A DNA stretch of 59,472 nucleotides from Fragilaria radians (lineage: Eukaryota; Bacillariophyta; Fragilariophyceae; Fragilariales; Fragilariaceae), in NCBI GenBank assembly GCA_900642245.1, contig CAAAJI010000079.1, positions 145,925-205,396 on the forward strand. The letters are read 5' to 3'. Positions 44,454 to 55,099 of this stretch are shown here, in pieces (within the stretch, counting starts at the first letter, position 1; each line of letters starts with the position of its first letter). The notes under the pieces were generated by a model. It searched no databases. It had not been told where the DNA came from and saw nothing but the letters and a program-made list of their open reading frames with translations. The position numbers were made by a program, and so were the translations under genes.

Positions 44454-45254
44454 CTATATCTCGTACACCACCATACTTTTTTCATGGGTTATTCTTAGTT
44501 CTTCTGTTGAAGATACCTTCGATGATAAACCTTTGTCATTAGGGGATACTTCCTCAGATGGTTTTGTCTCTTTCTGTCGTATTGCTTTTCGAGAAGGAAT
44601 GGCTTTTGCTTCAGTCAGAGATTCTTGTTCGGTACCTTCCTCTTGCTCTGTCGTTGAAAAAGTTTTCTTAGCCATTTCTACGTAGGGTAAACGTTGACGA
44701 GGATTCAGAGTTGACCAAATCTTGAGAAGATGACCCTGTACAACAGGAGATGTACGACATTTCTCCTTCAGTTCGTCGGCAATCATTGGACCATACAAAT
44801 GTTTGAAACAATTGAATGAATCTTTGGATATATTTCCACTTTTCCTTGACATAGTCGGTCGCCATTTCACCTCTTTGGTTCTGGATTTGATATAACCCCC
44901 CAGTCGTTTGATACCATTCTGTTTCATTAAACGTTCCACATTGTCCACTCGTTTCTGCAACTGTAACATGGCCTCAAAGGATTTGACAGCCAATGTGATA
45001 GGAGCATTCTCCAAAGTCCATTGTCGTTTTAGACTTTCAGGAGATGGTTCTGGTTCAATTTCTGCCAGCAAGGTCGCGGAGGGAGAATGGGAGAGTGTTG
45101 CCATACGTTCCAACATTGCAGCTTGTTGTTCATAGAGATCTGCACGTTGTCGAAACATATCAGCTGTGGCTCGTAATATCTGTCGTGAGAATGGCGTGTA
45201 TCGAACTTTCCTCTTCTCATTCTTGTTGCTATTGTTAAATTCTGAATCTTCCAT
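44454..45254 (-). CDS. HMG-box-like protein, paralog 1
   Basis: Single exon, 266 residues, ATG at 45254. The N-terminal ~110 residues form helices (ATADMFRQRADLYEQQAAML; SFEAMLQLQKRVDNVERLM) suited to coiled coil. Residues ~142-198 resemble a divergent HMG box: SFNCFKHLYGPMIADEL, then HLLKIWSTLNPRQRLPYVEMAKK, matching the HMG pattern of Phe/Tyr-rich first helix, a central W-x-x-L-x-x-x-x-R and a closing Y-x-x-x-A. The C terminus is Ser/Glu/Lys-rich. The gene at 46438-47178 has the same architecture, so this is a tandem duplication. A DNA-binding nuclear role is inferred only from the box. Confidence 0.6.
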   Translation of the reverse strand: MEDSEFNNSNKNEKRKVRYTPFSRQILRATADMFRQRADLYEQQAAMLERMATLSHSPSATLLAEIEPEPSPESLKRQWTLENAPITLAVKSFEAMLQLQKRVDNVERLMKQNGIKRLGGYIKSRTKEVKWRPTMSRKSGNISKDSFNCFKHLYGPMIADELKEKCRTSPVVQGHLLKIWSTLNPRQRLPYVEMAKKTFSTTEQEEGTEQESLTEAKAIPSRKAIRQKETKPSEEVSPNDKGLSSKVSSTEELRITHEKSMVVYEI

Positions 45255-46437
45255 GGGGGAAAAAAGATGATGGTGACTGTTGATAACCCCGAACCCTTAT
45301 TGCTAAAATTCTACGGTTTCTAGGGTTGTTAAAAAAAAGGTTTCAAGATCGATGGTATATTTTTCCAAATCCATATGATGGAGTCAACTTAAACACAAAG
45401 GGGTGCTTTAATTCATCAGTGAGAAGCAATTTTTAAGACTTTGTTACCTTGATTCTTGTTTCAGCAACGTTGAAAGAATTGATAATTTTTTGTCACCCGA
45501 GGGAAGACAAGAAAACTCCGTTACATGGATGTAATTCAAAGGTTGTTTGTGTGCGCCTACAAGTTGCACCTAAGGACACAGCTTTGGGAATGATTTCCGT
45601 TTCTTCAAAACAAAGTAGATCTTTACTAGCTGATCTCAACAAAGAAGAATTTTGGGTGAACAAATATTTGACCAGAAACGTTTAAAGCGGGTACAATATT
45701 CATGACTTAATTAGGTTTTCAGTTTTGCTGTGAAACGTCAAATTGTTGCATTCATTGAACGTTGGAAGGCCCTTAGCTCTCTTTTATAGCGCTTGCCATA
45801 ACTTTGTAGATGATGAACCCAAATTTTCCAGTCATATAGAGTTATGGTTTCTATTAATTTGTTGACACAATATCCTATTGGTATTCTCATTGACTAGACA
45901 AACTTGAAATTTCAAAAATCTTATTAGATAGTAACAAGATGACACTTTGATGCATAGGAGTTTTGCTCAACCATCAAATATATTTCAGAAAAAGAAATCT
46001 CTTGGGCAACTATACTTTAGTTTAGACTTGCTTTTGCTTATATTGCTACTTGGTAAGGCATCACATTACAAACTGAAGGCATGATTGAATCTCAGCATAA
46101 AGTAACTTAAAGATATTGCAAGGAAATTCATTCTGTTGCAAAGACAATGCATTCTTGGTCAGGCGTAATGTTGGGAGTGACGCCTTTGGAATTCAAGGCA
46201 AAAAGCCCATCGATGGACCAGGAGAATGACATTTTCAGCGCAATGGGCATACTCAAACACTTATATATTTGCTATATGTGCTCTCTAACTTTGTAAACTC
46301 TCTTCGTACTTGTGGTGCCATAACACCATATTCATTTACTACATATTTGGTCGCACACACGTTGATTTCATAGAGAAAAAAATGATTCATGAAAACGATA
46401 TTTTAGGAAAGAGAGGATTGATTCAAGGGTAAGCATT
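45255..46437. other. Intergenic between two HMG-like paralogs
   Basis: Contains the promoter of paralog 1 and the 3' flank of paralog 2. An open stretch near 45470-45685 on the plus strand reads VVCVRLQVAPKDTALG but has no ATG start, so it may be a gene relic. The rest shows nothing. Confidence 0.45.
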
Positions 46438-47178
46438 TTAATGCTTAACGCCTTTCTTAGAATGTTTCACCCTTTTGTTACCTTCTATCAATGTTTTTTG
46501 GATGTTCCTCTGGTCACTTTCTTGTTCTAGTTCATTCTCAAAGTTATCTTCGATGTCAACGATCAGATTTGACAATTCCTTACTCGGTCTTTCTGGCTTT
46601 CCTTGAATCGGATTTTTATGTTCATTTATTTTAGATTTTTCTCGTTTAGCTATCTCTTCGTATGCTAGGCGATCTTCGGGTGTCATCGCGTCCCATTGTT
46701 TCATGAGATGAAATTGGACATTGTATTCCAAGTGAGATTCGACACCAAATTCTGCAGCAACAGTTGGACCATAGGACTCCCGATACCAATCAAAAGGCGT
46801 TTTGTACAATGTTTTGCCCTTTGACCTCTTCCTTTTTTTGTCCTCCGACAAGTATGGGCGAACTTGTGTAATGCCCTTAAGTTTCATCTGATTCTGTAAA
46901 TAGTCAACTCGATTCCGTATTTGCAACATTCCTTCATAGGATTTAATGACTAGAGCTTCAGTTTTCTCCTTCACCAATTGTTTTTGAGAACATTCAGGAA
47001 ATTGCTCCTCGATTGCCCACGAAGTAGGAGAATCAGGTCGTAATGCCATCCTATTTAGAATTGAAGCTTGATTTTCAAGCAAGTCTGCATGTTGTTGAAA
47101 CATGCGAGCCGTTAGTTGTAAAATCTTATGGGATAGTGATTCGTCTCTTGAACTTGTGCTGTCATTTGTTTCTTCCAT
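46438..47178 (-). CDS. HMG-box-like protein, paralog 2
   Basis: Single exon, 246 residues, ATG at 47178. Same layout as its neighbour: an N-terminal helix pair (LTARMFQQHADLLENQASIL; SYEGMLQIRNRVDYLQNQM), a basic linker (KKRKRSKGK), then an HMG-like box TPFDWYRESYGPTVAAEF with HLMKQWDAMTPEDRLAYEEIAKREK, and a charged tail ending in Lys/His. This box is closer to the HMG consensus than that of paralog 1. Conserved residue spacing across both paralogs, despite low overall identity, argues that both are functional. Confidence 0.62.
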   Translation of the reverse strand: MEETNDSTSSRDESLSHKILQLTARMFQQHADLLENQASILNRMALRPDSPTSWAIEEQFPECSQKQLVKEKTEALVIKSYEGMLQIRNRVDYLQNQMKLKGITQVRPYLSEDKKRKRSKGKTLYKTPFDWYRESYGPTVAAEFGVESHLEYNVQFHLMKQWDAMTPEDRLAYEEIAKREKSKINEHKNPIQGKPERPSKELSNLIVDIEDNFENELEQESDQRNIQKTLIEGNKRVKHSKKGVKH

Positions 47179-47760
47179 GATGGATATTGGATGCCTGAAG
47201 TAATCATGGTTCTATTTCTTCCAAATTGAATATGTAACCTTAAATGTTTTTCCATTTAGTAAGGTTTATTTCAACGGTTGATACGTACAACTAAAAGTTA
47301 CTGATGTCAAATTTACCTTCCTAAAAATGTTTCATTACACACCACTGTTCTTAACCAAACTTGGAATACTTGATTGATGCCTCAGTTCATTACCAATCTC
47401 ATGAAATATTGGTACGGAAAGATAGTAACAATAATAGGTTAACAATCGTTACTATACACGACATTTTTCTTGATTCAGTTCTTCCCTCATTATAAATTGT
47501 AAAGTCTCCGTAACAAATATCTATTGAGGTTTTGATTTGCATCACATGAGTAAATTTTTGAATCCCAGTGGTTACCTTTAAATATAAGTCTAGCCTAGAT
47601 ATTTTGACATAATTTCTAAGGCATAAAAAGTCATCATAAAGTGTTTCAATGTAACGGAAGGAAACGCAACAGCTCCATATTTATTGATTCAGGCTACTGA
47701 TTTGCTGCAATTTCCACAACACAATTATGTTTACTATATCTTGGTAGTGATGAGTTGAGT
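47179..47760. other. Intergenic, nothing recognised
   Basis: Promoter region of HMG-like paralog 2 and 3' flank of the CHY-RING gene. A GTAACCTT element lies about 56 bp upstream of the paralog 2 start codon. No other feature is visible. Confidence 0.45.
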
Positions 47761-48929
47761 TTAGCCAGCGCCGCCTCTATCAACTTGATCGCTTGCCGAA
47801 CTCACCACTTGCTCTACAACTGTGTTAAAGGATCTACATCCTGGACACTGAACTCCTAAGAAGTGCCAACTCCTTCCATTAGATTTCACTTCACAATCAT
47901 TGCACATGATATCTACTATACGTTGTAAATCAGGAGGCATGGGCTGTTCGGCAATGTCCCGTGCACGTGCTTCCCAGGCAGCTGCCATGGATTGTTGCGA
48001 GACCACAGTCTTCTTGCATATGGGGCAGCGATAGTCAAAGCCCGCAAGTTTTCGGAAGCAATGTGCATGAATCGCATGTCCACAGGGTAAATCTTGAGGA
48101 GATTGACGCGATGAAAACATATCTTCTCGACAGACAGGACAATTATTTTTGTACTTGTCTTTGAAGCAACTATGGGTGTTGAAAACGCTGACACTGATAC
48201 ACATGCAACACTCTCGACAGTGGCGGAAGGATTCAATCCCACCAACTCGACAAAAACCACACTCACTACAATGAAAAGGCTTCTTCGATCTGGCCATCCA
48301 CAGATTGCAAATGTTGCAATGATATTCGGCGAATACAGTATCACAGCTGATACAATTATTCCTGCAAGTGAGAGATCATTTGAAAGGTAAGATGTGAGCG
48401 ATTAAATCTAAAAATTAAAAATATAAAACTCAAAGCCCAATGAAACGTACGATGTTGGCTGTCTCGTATTGCAACGTTTGCACACTACTTCTTGGATGGC
48501 AAAGCGATCCATGGGCGGATGTCCCGAGGGGGAAAGCTCGTCATGACATACTCGACACCCAAATATGCGATTGCAACAGGGCGCCACAATAAGACAATTC
48601 CTCTCGTAGTGAACACATGCGCTCAAGTCTTGTTCCGGTAAGACAGGCGCTCGGGGTGCTACGACTTCCATCCGTCCTCCACTCATCAAACTTTGAATAC
48701 GCATTCGTCTCTCTTCTTCACTTAGAGATGAGTCGCTCATTATTGCCTGAATGGCCCGTCTCCGGGAAATTGCAGCATCTTCTTCTGGTTTGTCTTGTTC
48801 TCCTGGATCGGAAGCATTCACCTCAATATCGTTCGAGTCATTGGGCATGTCATCGTCGTCGTCATCAAGATCATCATCATCACTATCCATCATATCAATA
48901 TCATCGTCCATTAACACTTCATCGCTCAT
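47761..48929 (-). CDS. RCHY1: CHY-zinc-finger / RING E3 ubiquitin ligase (RCHY1/Pirh2-like)
   Basis: Exons 48929-48451 and 48361-47761 join across an 89-nt intron (GTACGT...TTGCAG) to 359 residues. A very acidic Asp/Glu/Met stretch fills residues ~4-45. The CHY finger begins CVHYERNCLIVAPCC and includes FGCRVCHDE, CKRCNTRQP and, rebuilt by splicing, NCISCDTVFAEYHC. The CTCHY finger follows (FHCSECGFCRVGG, HCRECCMCIS). The RING is at ~234-275: CPVCRED ... LPCGHAIHAHC ... CPICKK, with all eight metal ligands. A final zinc ribbon has CNDC...CPGC. Homologs ubiquitinate p53 (animals) or regulate iron and stomatal responses (plants); the substrate here is unknown. The acidic N-terminal extension is not part of animal RCHY1. 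Confidence 0.92.
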
Positions 48930-50074
48930 GACTTTAATCGCAAACAAAGGTTGATAGTTGACGTAATAAAAAAGACAGTTACGTTTTGTGGAAAATGGGA
49001 ATAGCTCTGGGTCATAATAAGGTCATTTTGCAGAGAAGTCAATTTTCCATATAACAAAGTGGCGATTGTCTGCTGTCAAATGTGGTACGTTCCTTTTACA
49101 CATTTAACCTTTCTGAAGAACGACTCTCCCATGTATTTAAAGGTTACTTCCAAAATCGAAATGTGCAAGAAAGACAAATTAGTTGGAAACTAACTTTTTT
49201 TGCTCAAACATCAACATAAAGGTTTAAGAAATCATTTATGATCCTTACATTGACAACAATACTGAGGATTTTTTCCTACAACGGCTTTTGAAAAGAATTA
49301 TGAGCTCTAAAGTCTCTTCTATCATAATGGCCAAATTGAGTTTCCTATATCAGTGATATGTCAGCTAATAGGTGATACTTCTATTGCTGAATTTTCATGC
49401 ACTTAACATACTCAATGTAGAGTCCCATCATCAGACATCTTTACTGTCAACCTACAACCCCTAGAGCCTATGTGAAACTCCATAAGACTCCTCCATTACT
49501 GTCATTCCTGGGCTTGTCACATGATGATAAACAAATCTGCTCTTCACAAAATTTTCTAGCATCACACCATATCCTCACCTTAGACCTTCAACAGATTTGA
49601 GTACCCACAAAATAATAGATTACGCAAGTGGTGCTAATTTAATTTTCCAAGTTCCCAGCTCAATTACTTTTACAGTAAGCAGCAACATGTTATTATACTC
49701 CTTCTATAATTCGTACCTAGGATAGATTTGATGAACAGTGGCAATTTCTTGTAAGGAGTAGAGATGAATCATCCGCAATATTCGGACCGTAATTACAATG
49801 CCATGTTCCAACACCTGTTGGCATTCTTCACAAAGTATGAGAGAGCGTCAAGAAATACAAAGATATCATACAGAAACTTCAATCTAATCCAAACGATATC
49901 AGATTTTAAACATCAAGTAGATTGTATTGGTGGAAATATAGAAATAAAATATTCCATTTGGAGAAATTCATCTGCCGACGGAAACCAAAACTTTCTTACG
50001 GAATAACTAACAAACAAACCAAAACAACCCATCGGACATCCAACTCAAACTACGAGATACTATCTACTACTACC
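48930..50074. other. Divergent promoter region between RCHY1-like and p24 genes
   Basis: About 1.1 kb between two divergently transcribed genes. TTAACCTT occurs near 49105. An open stretch at 49764-50006 looks non-coding and probably belongs to the p24 5' region. No repeat or RNA gene seen. Confidence 0.45.
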
Positions 50075-51017
50075 ATGAAGAGTTTAAAGCGGCAAGCCTT
50101 TCCTCTATTTCTTGTCATTAACGTATTTCTTATTTCACAAATCCTTGCATATCCATTGATAGCGGAAATACCAGAAAACGGACACAAGGTAGGTTAGGAC
50201 GACAATTTTTATTCCTTGTACATGAACGTGCGTCGTCGAGGATCCGCGTTTCTCACATTGACTTCTCCATGACATGTCTATACTCTCTCTACAGTGTTTT
50301 CGTTTCAATATTCCACATGGTGATGATGCACATATGATATTCATGTCTATGCCATCTACATTACCACCTGAGGTAGAAGAATGGTATGTCAATCAAGTTG
50401 CTTTACTTTCCAAGGATCGTAGTGAGGAAGATGGTGGGGCTATCCGACGGAGATTTATAGAACAACCCCCGGAGGATATGTTGAAGACATTGGATAAGTT
50501 TATGCAAGGCAATGGTCAAAAATCAAATGTTGAGTTGCGTATTCAAAATCCGAGTACTCCGCGTCCTATGCGACAACAAGAGCTAACTTGGTTTTTACCA
50601 GTCGTTCTGAATCATGTTGAGAAATTTCATCACAAAGAAGGATGGAAAGCCAACAACCAACTTGATGGTCACTATGTATGCTTTGATAATCGATCAGAGA
50701 ATCAGGTTCATGTAATATTTGATATTATTTTGGTTAGTGACTGGTTCGATGATGAAGAAGATACAGGCGCTGGCATTCAAAAACGGCATCTAACTCCACT
50801 TGAAGAACAGTTAGAATCTAGTGTGGAGATTGCTCTCTCTGTTATCAACGAAATGCGCTACATGGAAAGACGAGAAGCACGAATGCGCATCACTACGGAA
50901 AGTATCAATGGTCGCATACGGTTCTTCTCTTATCTTAGTGTTGCCATCTTGTTATCTGTAACCTTCCTCCAGGTCACTTACTTGAAACGATACTTTAAAA
51001 AGAAGAAGCTGATGTAA
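50075..51017 (+). CDS. p24/TMED family cargo receptor (GOLD domain)
   Basis: Exons 50075-50188 and 50295-51017, joined across a 106-nt GTAGGT...ACAG intron, encode 278 residues. An N-terminal signal peptide (PLFLVINVFLISQILA) is followed by the GOLD-type lumenal domain starting CFRFNIPHGDD and containing HYVCFDNRSENQVHVIFDI. Then come a long coiled-coil helix (EEQLESSVEIALSVINEM), a single C-terminal transmembrane helix (FFSYLSVAILLSVTFLQVTYL) and a short cytosolic tail, KRYFKKKKLM. The terminal KKLM has the dilysine COPI retrieval form. p24 proteins cycle between ER and Golgi selecting cargo into COPII/COPI vesicles. The lumenal part is longer than in the usual ~210-residue members because of an insertion around residues 75-105. 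Confidence 0.9.
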
Positions 51018-51098
51018 TTCCATAGAAAACGAGACTTACACAAATTGTCTTGGATTTAATCTCATGAAATCTCATTTGCTAATTTGAGATTTGCGACG

Positions 51099-52292
51099 TC
51101 AACAGGTAATCCTTAAAAATTGTGGAACCTTGGCATTTTGGTATGTGGAATAGAAAAAACTTTTCCTTGGGGGTAATTTTCCGTAAAGATATTGCATTTC
51201 ATATTTTCGACCTTCGAATTGGAACCATCCCGTTGTCGTAGCTCGTTCGAAACCTAGATTTGTGTTCCCTATTCCTGGAATGGCTTGGGGTGTCCAAGAA
51301 TTTGGATTAATTCCCAACATTTTCCTAGGAACTGTAGTACAAGGATCTAACGTAGGCCCTGAAAATGCCCAATGTTCCATGGCATACCGATCAATAGACA
51401 TGTATTTCCATTGATCACCATCAAATGCTTTGCCCTCTTCGAAGTTATCAACAAGGGCACGGATGCAGTAAAGATTCATAGACTGATTTGCTCGTACAGT
51501 CCGAAACATTTCACGACGACGTTCATCGAATTCGTTGGGAGGAATTAAGCTTGAGAGATAGGAGCATTGTCCAACCCACATATTTCCTGGTGTATGGTGA
51601 TTGGGTAGTAACATAAATTTATTGACACAAAGATTGCATGTACCATTGGCAATGAAATCACGACAGGATTGTGATACTGCAGACACGGTTGCTAGTCGAC
51701 GGATACGTTTATTATTTCCATTCGCATTCCATGATCCTTTATCATGGAGATAAACAACGAAATTTTGAGGATGACGTTGGCAATAGGAGTATAAGTCTTG
51801 AAGGGTGATGACTTCATCTCCTTCGGTGAGGTGTCGAATTTTTTGGCACGTCAATGGCAGAGGACAATCAAGTTCCGATATTGTCGACGATCCGATCAAA
51901 TTGTAATAAAGTATGCTATCGCTATACGATGATGAACGGATTTGTTCCAATTGTTCATAAATAGCTCCCAAACTCGAATTGTAATTTTCTGGATTTACAA
52001 ATGCATTGTAGAAAATTGCGAAGGAAGAAGATTTGGAATCTTTCTTCTCCCATTCGAACTGTTCCTTGTCACGACGGTTGCTAATACTATCTTTGTTTGG
52101 TGGAACTGTAGGTGTCAATGATATTTTTTCATCCGGGACAGTAGTAGACGAGGAAGTTCTCCACAACTGAGAGAGGATTATGTGATGCAGGGCAGAGATT
52201 AGGAGCAGGATGCATAGGACAATTTTCTTCGTAAATTTCGTGGGTAATAACAGTTTCTTTCGTTTCAACAAGGATCTACAACATGACAACAT
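51099..52292 (-). CDS. Type II membrane protein, putative glycosyltransferase-like (algal family)
   Basis: Single exon, 397 residues, ATG at 52292. A basic cytosolic tail precedes a signal anchor (IVLCILLLISALHHIIL, ~24-40), then a Ser/Thr/Pro stem and a lumenal domain: the Golgi glycosyltransferase layout. Conserved-looking blocks are FAIFYNAFVNPENY, NFVVYLHDKGSWN followed by Asn/Arg-rich KRIRRL, SCRDFIANGTC, GNMWVGQCSYLSSLIPP and EHWAFSGPTLDPC. H-[DST]-K-G-S with a later G-N-[FM]-W-x-x-x-C resembles a family I recall from stramenopile and some bacterial polysaccharide loci, but I cannot name it firmly, and no DxD is obvious. It converges with the p24 gene, 81 bp apart. Confidence 0.6.
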   Translation of the reverse strand: MLSCCRSLLKRKKLLLPTKFTKKIVLCILLLISALHHIILSQLWRTSSSTTVPDEKISLTPTVPPNKDSISNRRDKEQFEWEKKDSKSSSFAIFYNAFVNPENYNSSLGAIYEQLEQIRSSSYSDSILYYNLIGSSTISELDCPLPLTCQKIRHLTEGDEVITLQDLYSYCQRHPQNFVVYLHDKGSWNANGNNKRIRRLATVSAVSQSCRDFIANGTCNLCVNKFMLLPNHHTPGNMWVGQCSYLSSLIPPNEFDERRREMFRTVRANQSMNLYCIRALVDNFEEGKAFDGDQWKYMSIDRYAMEHWAFSGPTLDPCTTVPRKMLGINPNSWTPQAIPGIGNTNLGFERATTTGWFQFEGRKYEMQYLYGKLPPRKSFFYSTYQNAKVPQFLRITC

Positions 52293-53188
52293 TTAAAAAA
52301 TAGTTCCAAAGGAATCATCTCATTTTTCCAATGTACACTCATTTGACGACTCTGTGATTAATGAACTTTTAAGGTTAACGCCAACGGAAGGTTATGAGCC
52401 GAAATTTAATTAAAAATTATATCAAACCTTAAACTCTTACATAGTGCCACCTTACAAACATATCACTACTCAAAAACGTTCTTCAAACAAATTCTTTATA
52501 CAACTCTAGGCATACTCGCAATTAAAGTCACTTCATCATTATAATTAAAGACATAAATATTAGCCCAAGCACAATTGACACTTCCAGATGCAATCAAGAT
52601 AGTTCAAGGATCCATGAACATTATTATTGATCAATCAATTCCATATTTCCATGAAACATCTATTGCTTTTCCTCTGGTTGTATCATATTCTTGATGCGAA
52701 TGAAACCTAAGCTGCATAGGAAACGCCTGCTTTTACCCACAAAAGAAATTTCCATTCCTTTCAAGCTTGTTACTCTAAAATAAGAGTTGAAAACTAAACA
52801 AGATATGACGTTCTGATGCTCTACTCCAGGATCAAACTCTTAGAAGGGAATTAAGAATGATGAAGAATTTCTTAATTATTAATCTTTGCTTACCCGCATA
52901 TATATGGCAGTGGTTCTATACTTGTTGGAATCCTTTGCACAATATTGAGTTAGAAAGTCGGAAGAAGAATATTGAATGTAAAGAAGCAGTTAGTATGTGG
53001 AGTCTCATTCCCATCGAACCAATTAATTGAAGTATAAGTATTATCAATTTATATTGGTCAAGATCACAAATTTATTGTTACAATTACCCGCAGCATCGTT
53101 TTATCCTTTGAAATTGAATTCACACAGAGGGAAAGTATTAATTCGAACATCGAAATAGTAATAGATTGGAAATAAATAAAGAAATATT
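52293..53188. other. Intergenic, nothing recognised
   Basis: AT-rich region upstream of the type II membrane protein and downstream of PheRS beta. AAGGTTAA (near 52371) and AACCTTAAA (near 52427) lie 80-135 bp upstream of the start codon at 52292. No coding signal. Confidence 0.45.
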
Positions 53189-55099
53189 TTAAAGGAGTGC
53201 TTCCAAGTCTAATTCGACGCACGATGATGGGTAGTTGATATCAAAGTTCTCTAAGACTTCCGGATGTATGATCCCAAAGGTTCCTATCTGTACTTTTTCA
53301 CCAATCTCAGGAGATGTAAGTAAGACAGCAGCAGCGCGACCGGGGAAGTAGGTCCCTGCATCGGGATCACTCTCTGGTAGAGGAGTAATGGTGTAAATCC
53401 ATCCAGCTCTGGATATGCGGAATTTTTCTTCAGGTCCTTTCGCCGAGTTTTCAACATAGGCTTGTTCCGGTGCAACCTCGGATAACGTCATAATGCGATC
53501 AACCAAGCCATGAATAATTTCAAAGCCAGATGTGGGTCCAGCGTAAACAGCGCAAATCTTCCTTCGGTTCTTTGCTCCAACGATAGTATCAGTGAACACG
53601 AATGTATCATCTGGAAGGACAATATCGCTAATCTCAAAAAGCTTGAATCCACTAGTGAAGCTTGCACTTTTGTTATGCTGAAGGGTTTTCAGCAAACCAG
53701 GTAGAAGGGTGGTACGTACAACCTGATACTCAATATTAGCTGGATTCGAGAGAGCCACTGCAGCCGACGTCGGACGCCGTAGAGCAGTAAAGTTATCACG
53801 AATGGAGCACAATCCATGAGTAAGGACTTCGATGTATCCTGCACGCCCGATTTCTTCTCGAAGAAGATCTCCAAGTTGATTCAATGGTTGCTCTCCTCCA
53901 ACGGTACATGTACGAGGTACTTTCTTGACAATATTGTTGTATCCATAAGCGATGCCAATGTCTTCCGCAATGTCAACTGGATGTAGAATATCACTACGAG
54001 TAGGAGGAACGGTAACTTCGAGTATTGCGCCATTTTCCAAGAGCTCAGCTGGACCTAATTGAACCTTATTACATAGAACTCTCATTTCTTCAGGACTAAG
54101 TTGAATACCAATTAGGGAGTTGCAAAAATCGACTCGCGCACGCTCACGTCTAGTGAACATTTTGGGAGTGATGTAGGAGTCTATGACCGATCCATCTGCT
54201 ACTTCGTAGTTTACCCTAACAGGTTCCACAGTAAAAGGTTTTTCGCAATATTCTGAGAACATTGCAACCACAGTGTCCAAAACAATATTCGCCTTCGTCA
54301 AATCCGTCGCTGTACACTCGATAAAAACATTCTTAGTCTTCAATGTAATTTTACTGTGATCGCCATTGATGATAGGAGGAAGCGATAAAACGACTTCGTT
54401 GGAGTCCAATACAACAGGGTACACTTCCGAATCTTTGATAATCGCAACGTATGGCTTTAGATGCTTGCATGTAGGGTCAGTTTCGTAGAACTCCATGAGA
54501 TCCTTTCCATTAAAGGATTTATCAGCAGGTGTCAAGGGAATGAATTCAATCGATGTAGGATCCCTCGCATCATAAGTGAATGGACCTTGAATTGTATCGT
54601 AATCGTGTGTTCCAATCGCAACTAGAGTCCGCTGACGACAAAGATTGCGATGAAGCTGATCCTGAAGTTCGATAAAAGAGTCATACCTTTCCTGAGTAAA
54701 GGTAATGTCTCGAAGGATTGCACATACGACGAATGAACGAATTTTATCGGTATTATGTTTTTTAACTGTCATTGTTTCTTGGGGCTCTCCCGTTACGATA
54801 TATTCTGGTGCATCCATATCACCCAAGAAGATTTTCAACGCCCTAGCTAATCCCTCAATACAAAGTATATCATATCGGTTGGCTGGAACATCAATCTTGT
54901 AGATGACTTCATCACTGTAAGCCTCAAGCTGCTTGTTGCTTAGCTTTCCTACATTAGATTTCTGTGCTTCTTCCCGATCCGACGTTATGTCGTCCAGCTC
55001 AATGCCAAACTCGAAGCATAACTCATCAAATTCTTCATCTGTATAAGTTCTTCCCAAAAGGGTGAAAAGATTGTCTCTTTTCACTGAAACAGTGGGCAT
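53189..55099 (-). CDS. FARSB: Phenylalanyl-tRNA synthetase beta subunit, cytosolic
   Basis: Single exon, 636 residues, ATG at 55099, the ~590-residue archaeal/eukaryotic form rather than the ~800-residue bacterial one. MPTVSVKRDNLFTLLG and FDELCFEFGIELDD begin the B1 region, and IDVPANRYDILCIEGLARAL is the conserved substrate-proximal motif. The B3/B4 editing-type domain contains GTHDYDTIQGPFTYDA. The catalytic-like domain carries VPPTRSDILHPVDIAEDIGIAYGYNN, HGLCS and ALSNPANIEYQVVRTTLLPGLL. The C terminus is GIIHPEVLENF and CVELDLEALL. With the alpha subunit (not in this window) it forms the alpha2beta2 enzyme that charges tRNA-Phe. No intron and no targeting peptide, fitting a cytosolic enzyme. 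Confidence 0.97.
   Translation of the reverse strand: MPTVSVKRDNLFTLLGRTYTDEEFDELCFEFGIELDDITSDREEAQKSNVGKLSNKQLEAYSDEVIYKIDVPANRYDILCIEGLARALKIFLGDMDAPEYIVTGEPQETMTVKKHNTDKIRSFVVCAILRDITFTQERYDSFIELQDQLHRNLCRQRTLVAIGTHDYDTIQGPFTYDARDPTSIEFIPLTPADKSFNGKDLMEFYETDPTCKHLKPYVAIIKDSEVYPVVLDSNEVVLSLPPIINGDHSKITLKTKNVFIECTATDLTKANIVLDTVVAMFSEYCEKPFTVEPVRVNYEVADGSVIDSYITPKMFTRRERARVDFCNSLIGIQLSPEEMRVLCNKVQLGPAELLENGAILEVTVPPTRSDILHPVDIAEDIGIAYGYNNIVKKVPRTCTVGGEQPLNQLGDLLREEIGRAGYIEVLTHGLCSIRDNFTALRRPTSAAVALSNPANIEYQVVRTTLLPGLLKTLQHNKSASFTSGFKLFEISDIVLPDDTFVFTDTIVGAKNRRKICAVYAGPTSGFEIIHGLVDRIMTLSEVAPEQAYVENSAKGPEEKFRISRAGWIYTITPLPESDPDAGTYFPGRAAAVLLTSPEIGEKVQIGTFGIIHPEVLENFDINYPSSCVELDLEALL

Noticed and set aside
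45449..45685. 78-codon frame between the HMG-like paralogs
   Set aside because: It lacks an ATG start and any recognised motif; at best a gene relic, noted in the intergenic entry.
48617..48931. 104-codon plus-strand frame opposite the CHY-RING gene
   Set aside because: Shadow of the acidic exon 1; the Ser/His-rich reading arises from Asp codon complements.
49764..50006. 80-codon frame upstream of the p24 gene
   Set aside because: No domain or coding character, and it lies in the p24 5' region in another frame.
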